DNA from: a virus
Strand: one strand, 5' to 3'
Virus record (IMG/VR): IMGVR_UViG_3300031857_007891
Coordinates: 1 to 64,000 of that record
Length of the DNA: 64,000 nucleotides
The notes under the pieces were generated by a model, which saw only the letters and a program-made list of their open reading frames with translations, was not told the DNA's origin and made no database searches. The position numbers were made by a program, and so were the translations under genes. Below are positions 60,501 through 64,000 of this stretch, in pieces. Position 1 is the first letter of the stretch, and every line of letters begins with the position of its first letter.

Positions 60501-63500
60501 CAAGCAGGCTAAAGAAACAATAGCTAATCCTAATGCTATAAAAATCCCTGACTATCATACAGGGGCCATGAGAGGAATCAGTGATGAGTTTATGCAGTTT
60601 GATGGAATAGATGAACTTGGAAATAGAATCGTTAAGAATAAATACATCTCTGGCAAAGCTGGTGGAAGAGACATGTCTGATTTAGTTGAAAGCTACCTTA
60701 ATCATAAGAAATTAGGGATGGCTTTATCAGAAGACTTAAATCAGTTTGAAAGAAACCTTACAGAAATGATTTCTGGTCTAACGGGATTTTATCAAAACCA
60801 GGCAGAAAAAATTGCTGAACTTATTTTAGAATCTGATAGAAAAAATAATCTGAATGCAGATCTATTGAACAAGTGGGGTGTAAAAGGAAAAGGATCGAAA
60901 AGAGAAGAATTTATTGAAGGAGCTAGTAAAATGCTCGTAGACTTTCTTATCCACGAGGACCTAGGAAGAAATGAGTTTATAAAATATACTAGAGGTAACA
61001 GAGCTCTCTTTAAAAATATAGAAGACTTTACTAAACGTCAAAGACTTATGAGTACCCCTTATGCTAAACTGGCTGAGAAGGGTACACTTGGTAAGGAGTC
61101 TAACAGAAATCCTACTTGGATGGATGAGGAATATGGTGCTGATAGAACATATGATGAGATGGTGTTTGAAGATCCAATGGGTCAGATTACCCAAGCAATA
61201 AAAAATCGTATGAATGCTTGGACAGAGAGAACAGCTGCACAGCTTATTAAATCTGGATACTCCCCAGAAGAAGCTGCATTTACTGCACAGTATATGGCTG
61301 GTGAGTTTGAAGAGTATGATGGCTTGACAATAATCTCTATTGACTGGTTAAAGCAAATCATGATGGGTCAAGGAAAGTGGTTTGAATACCATGAGATTGC
61401 TTACAAAAACTATAAGAAAGATCCAGAAGGAAAGTTTGTATATCCTGAAGGGGTTGAACTACCAAAAGGAGTAAAGGCTGGAGAAGATATAGCTAGTACA
61501 CCTTACAAACCATTTGCACAAGAAGTTAAAAAGGTTAATGGTACTATTGCTTCTGATATAACTAAAACAGCTTACTTTCTTGCACTTAAGTCTTACACTA
61601 AAGCATTCCCTATCATGGATGACATGAGAATGAGAATGGAGGCTAACCCGCTAGAGGCTGATAATCCTTATTCAGGTATGAAGAAAATTCATACTTCAAG
61701 TGCAAAGTCTAGTAAGAAGGGGTTACAGTTAAACGTATTTGATATTAAAAACTGGTCCTCTACAGAAGGAGGATTCTTTGCTAATGTAAAAGCCAATACA
61801 AACTCCACATCTAAACTTGGTTTTCCTCAGACTATACCATCTGCAAAAGAATATTCCCAAACTATATTCGGAAGACAGGTTAAAAAGAATGCCATTGCTA
61901 ACGTAAAACCTGATGAACTATACTATTATAATCCAGGAATAGAAGGAGAGACTGAAGTTGTTGGTGAAGACATGACAGCTTTATACCATGCTGCTATTGA
62001 AGAAAGGCTTAGAAGAGATTTTGAAAAAGTAAATAAGCAGATAGGTTTGACAGAATTCAAAAAGGTAGTAGAGAGACTTAAGTCTCAAAATATGAATATC
62101 GATGCAATAAAAGGAGCTCAAGACTTTAAAGATGCTAAAAGAAAGCTACTAAAGAATATTAGAACTCTTATAGAAAATCAAGCTATTGAAAGAGAAATGA
62201 GTGATACATTCATGAAAGCTCTTGATATAACTATTGATGCTAACGGTATTACAAAGTTTGCTATCCCACTTGACTTCCCTGTATATGGTACAGCTTTCCA
62301 GAGTGCATTATTTAGCATATATAACAACAATGTATTTAAGCAATACCTATCAGGATATGAGGCTGTACAAACTGCTGCAATAGGAGGGTTTGAAGTAAAC
62401 AATACTCTTAATTTCTTAGAGATTGTAGATCATCCTTCTAACAAAACAAGAGGCACACGACTAGCTCATGCCGAGATTATGGTTAGAGAAGATATACTTA
62501 GAAAGTTTGGGGTAGAGCCTGGGGCTGACTTAGATGTTAACAACATCCCAGAAGAACTTAGAAGGATCATCGGTTACCGTATCCCTAACCAGGATAAGGC
62601 TTCTACAATCATCTTTAAGATTAAAGCTGTTCTTCCTGCTGGATATGAAAAAGCAATTGTTGTCCCACCACAGCTTGTTAAGCTTATGGGATCTGACTTT
62701 GACGTCGATAAAATGTTTCTTCTGTTCCCTGAGCTTAACGACGAAGGTACTGCTAAGGTTAAACCTAATTATAGTATCCTATCTAAGACAAAAGATGTAT
62801 CTAAGGTTAGTGATAAAGAGTTAGCTAACATTATGCTTGATACAATCGAAGCAGTATTCTCCTCTCCAGAACACTACCTGGAAACACTAAGACCACTTGA
62901 TGATGAAGTTCTTAAAAATATAAGAACTAGTCTAATAAAATTAAATCCTGAACTAATGCCTACTACAGTGTTTACTGGTGCTATGTATGAGACACAGAGT
63001 GCTATAAGAAACATGCTTGGTAACAAACTCAGAGGTTTATGGGCTAATGCAATGGCTGGAAGAAACGTAGCATCTGTATCAGATAACTTCAATCTCCAGT
63101 CAGAGTTTGCAATTAAAATTGCGGGACAGTTAATCAATACGAAGTTCTTAAAAGAAATCCCAAAAGGAAATGACTTCGTTAAAAAATTTGGGGTAAGTCC
63201 AGACTCTAGTCACAAGTATGACTTAGGTCTTACCACAGATAGAATAAGTAGCCGATATACAACTGCTGCTGTGGATTCTACTAAAGCTCCATATCACTAC
63301 ATTGTAAATGATAACATCATCACATTTCCTGTAGAGCTTTTATGGGTGCACTATCATGGGGACACTGAACTCTTACACCACTTCCTTAATCAACCAATCA
63401 TTAGGGATTTTGTAAAGATTATGTCCGACGAGTTTAATGATGACTTATCTTCAATTAACATAGCTTATAGAAAAATTGCTGCTAAGTACAACATATCTTT

Positions 63501-64000
63501 AGAATCACGAGACTTGCCTAAAAACTATAAGAATATCCCAAATACTCATACTATGAACAGAGAGGATATTATGAAGCTATCTGTAACTCCGGCAAGAGCT
63601 CTTCAGAACTTTTTAAAGATGTACACTGCAGGAAAGCAACTTCAGCAGGCATTTAAATTATTGACCCCAGATACTCTAACTGGTATTAATAGATTAGAGG
63701 CCATTCAATCCTATGTAGAAAAAAGAAATAAGTTTGACAATCCAGTAGGTAATAAAATAGATAATGCTCCAATAGCATTTTATGGAAGAGGTAAAGATGA
63801 GAACGTGTTAAATCAGTTCTTTGATGAAAACTCTATATACGGACTTGAAAGGGGCTACTATAACTTGGTAAAGGATATGTTAGGAGTGGCTAGCACAATA
63901 TTCCCTATGACTACATCAGATGCTACAGTTAAATTTAAAGAGGCTATTAAATCTGTTACAGGCAGAGACTCTTTAACTACTGAGCAGCATAGAGATATTA
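57559..64000 (+). CDS. virion RNA polymerase with N-terminal zincin motif, C-terminus off the right edge
   Basis: Open from ATG 57559 to the window end, at least 2147 residues. The catalytic double-psi barrel shows YRIPNQDKASTIIFKIKAVL, then VPPQLVKLMGSDFDVDKMF, where D1713, D1715 and D1717 should bind Mg2+, like beta' NADFDGD and the DFDxD of crAss-like RNA polymerases. Upstream STSKLGFPQTIP...GRQVKKN may be part of the other barrel. Residues 94-106 (AGTEYHEAYHLLF) contain HExxH (H99, E100, H103) with a possible Glu ligand in EEKMGDGFMEHM, so a zincin protease or vestige precedes it. Related enzymes enter the host and transcribe early genes. Confidence 0.93.
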   Translation, partial: MTFCPNKSLPEWKALEESQPDRAYYLWNKYKGEVPSKFYYPKEVDRKEKAISYLSKLFPGKETIFYDFAKEIGNKTQHGYVENGAINMWTSAEAGTEYHEAYHLLFRTMLSEEQRESLYKDASKEFGAPTKEEIEAIKKEILSLYDVELGDEEATKLVLEEKMGDGFMEHMLTEEESSRGILASIAKWFRDLFSWIKGLISNKIGLRDLYSLMETTKSNDTFLGRGVFRNPQTMNSTYNPSRLIEGIPSATVDKMVDGLTTMAIKEIDNWDVAEVAKILGDGKRTNGSIVNGLLYQIYEFKDGRVKSKADIGVLQKAFSLELTLKNAELKYKSLVKQKLTDQAKAFKPELDAAIKNLANYTNEKGLKTKNLVLVKKGASKRDKDIARKKNTRRTQIMHVIQNWYGKKDQATGNTLVPSWRAWIIDELNANQYNIVKDVIKESVKSTNEEGDAEDGVVEADDAGAERKEIHGRSHFADSPANKLSQKAKMLLRSIPILTPELSPDSGKIIYKPSKNPVFTNITQTYSLRYVYKQLSELWADSRSFEEMEARLIEKSKYRPDYAAINQRVKNFNNQERALLYHSLAYTLAEFNLIILGEKGKVMNANSSSTESKIMSQWTNQIVEVEGQSEESGQSNRAVYTKTFGEEDDEATAEFAVKDSKYKAIKDALEKTYKFYTKKYKDDTTANAAFIGKEGAIGSPAWELGSLIWELGMNLGDNISKLSTIRNIQSLIDNGFTATVTEGKRVRSQKFIGHLAFQKIYELGRLEEIIKTGVATIAPSGKEINISGKLKNPTPFFNTQKGGMKFLASLAPMFMSRSAESFVTPVNTAIYPVNMPTSISEMVTEVKADLEKNGKEAFQLYREDKFIFPPGMEPSHMFNHLLNNEDYRSEFKIRPTVGIRNPSDEGLEYEDFNDLDFILTRIEAYHNNGDSKYYYCTTPSPGDRARNDMDLLPRINGHRSSGFNKTYADVFRDAILQDLFRIKQAKETIANPNAIKIPDYHTGAMRGISDEFMQFDGIDELGNRIVKNKYISGKAGGRDMSDLVESYLNHKKLGMALSEDLNQFERNLTEMISGLTGFYQNQAEKIAELILESDRKNNLNADLLNKWGVKGKGSKREEFIEGASKMLVDFLIHEDLGRNEFIKYTRGNRALFKNIEDFTKRQRLMSTPYAKLAEKGTLGKESNRNPTWMDEEYGADRTYDEMVFEDPMGQITQAIKNRMNAWTERTAAQLIKSGYSPEEAAFTAQYMAGEFEEYDGLTIISIDWLKQIMMGQGKWFEYHEIAYKNYKKDPEGKFVYPEGVELPKGVKAGEDIASTPYKPFAQEVKKVNGTIASDITKTAYFLALKSYTKAFPIMDDMRMRMEANPLEADNPYSGMKKIHTSSAKSSKKGLQLNVFDIKNWSSTEGGFFANVKANTNSTSKLGFPQTIPSAKEYSQTIFGRQVKKNAIANVKPDELYYYNPGIEGETEVVGEDMTALYHAAIEERLRRDFEKVNKQIGLTEFKKVVERLKSQNMNIDAIKGAQDFKDAKRKLLKNIRTLIENQAIEREMSDTFMKALDITIDANGITKFAIPLDFPVYGTAFQSALFSIYNNNVFKQYLSGYEAVQTAAIGGFEVNNTLNFLEIVDHPSNKTRGTRLAHAEIMVREDILRKFGVEPGADLDVNNIPEELRRIIGYRIPNQDKASTIIFKIKAVLPAGYEKAIVVPPQLVKLMGSDFDVDKMFLLFPELNDEGTAKVKPNYSILSKTKDVSKVSDKELANIMLDTIEAVFSSPEHYLETLRPLDDEVLKNIRTSLIKLNPELMPTTVFTGAMYETQSAIRNMLGNKLRGLWANAMAGRNVASVSDNFNLQSEFAIKIAGQLINTKFLKEIPKGNDFVKKFGVSPDSSHKYDLGLTTDRISSRYTTAAVDSTKAPYHYIVNDNIITFPVELLWVHYHGDTELLHHFLNQPIIRDFVKIMSDEFNDDLSSINIAYRKIAAKYNISLESRDLPKNYKNIPNTHTMNREDIMKLSVTPARALQNFLKMYTAGKQLQQAFKLLTPDTLTGINRLEAIQSYVEKRNKFDNPVGNKIDNAPIAFYGRGKDENVLNQFFDENSIYGLERGYYNLVKDMLGVASTIFPMTTSDATVKFKEAIKSVTGRDSLTTEQHRDI

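Noticed and set aside
1-64000. Stop-codon reassignment, known from some crAss-like phages
   Set aside because: TAA, TAG and TGA all end genes at natural ends (for example TGA at 12947, TAG at 24082), and no gene needs read-through.
1-64000. CRISPR array, insertion sequence or integrase
   Set aside because: No regularly spaced repeats, transposase or integrase motifs were seen in the sequence or translations.

Overview
The window looks like a long piece of a crAss-like phage (order Crassvirales, podovirus-type, host probably a Bacteroidota). The support is the combination of a family A DNA polymerase, a large terminase, portal, scaffold and major capsid protein in order, an HU/IHF-like protein close to the terminase, a run of giant virion proteins, and at the right edge a giant single-chain RNA polymerase with the DFDxD metal-binding motif. 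The DNA is AT-rich, genes are tightly packed with stop/start overlaps such as TAATG, I see no consistent Shine-Dalgarno sequences, and the clearest promoters fit the Bacteroidota consensus TAnnTTTG. TAA, TAG and TGA all act as ordinary stops, so the standard code is in use.

Left arm (1-6100, minus strand): DNA polymerase I cut by the left edge, a small upstream gene, a tRNA-like element with an oversized anticodon arm, a highly expressed 201-aa protein that might be an ssDNA-binding protein, several small unknown or membrane proteins, a gene-free stretch of about 600 bases with many hairpins (4180-4780), and two small Ig-like proteins. Intrinsic terminators divide it into short units.

Right arm (6166 to the edge, plus strand): a divergent promoter region leads into a 46-aa basic protein, a promoter-driven structured RNA candidate (6364-6575) and a fibre operon. 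A lysis cassette follows (three-TM membrane protein, secreted CHAP-like endolysin, two overlapping spanin-like proteins), then a GroES-like co-chaperonin, small DNA-binding proteins and the packaging/head block (HU/IHF-like, terminase, portal, internal protein, scaffold, major capsid protein). Next come connector and ring proteins, fibres, a metallophosphoesterase, small neck and basic proteins, and a very large tail/muzzle locus split over two genes.

The last 20 kb encodes four giant proteins that probably travel inside the capsid and are ejected: a protein with a GH73-like glucosaminidase domain, a coiled-coil protein, a 2336-aa protein ending in a complete RecB/Cas4-type nuclease domain, and a virion RNA polymerase with an N-terminal HExxH zincin motif. 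Together they could breach the cell wall, act on DNA in the new host and start early transcription. Exact Bacteroidota promoters lie in front of right-arm units but not in the left-arm intergenic regions I checked. This fits early transcription by the injected polymerase and late transcription by host polymerase.
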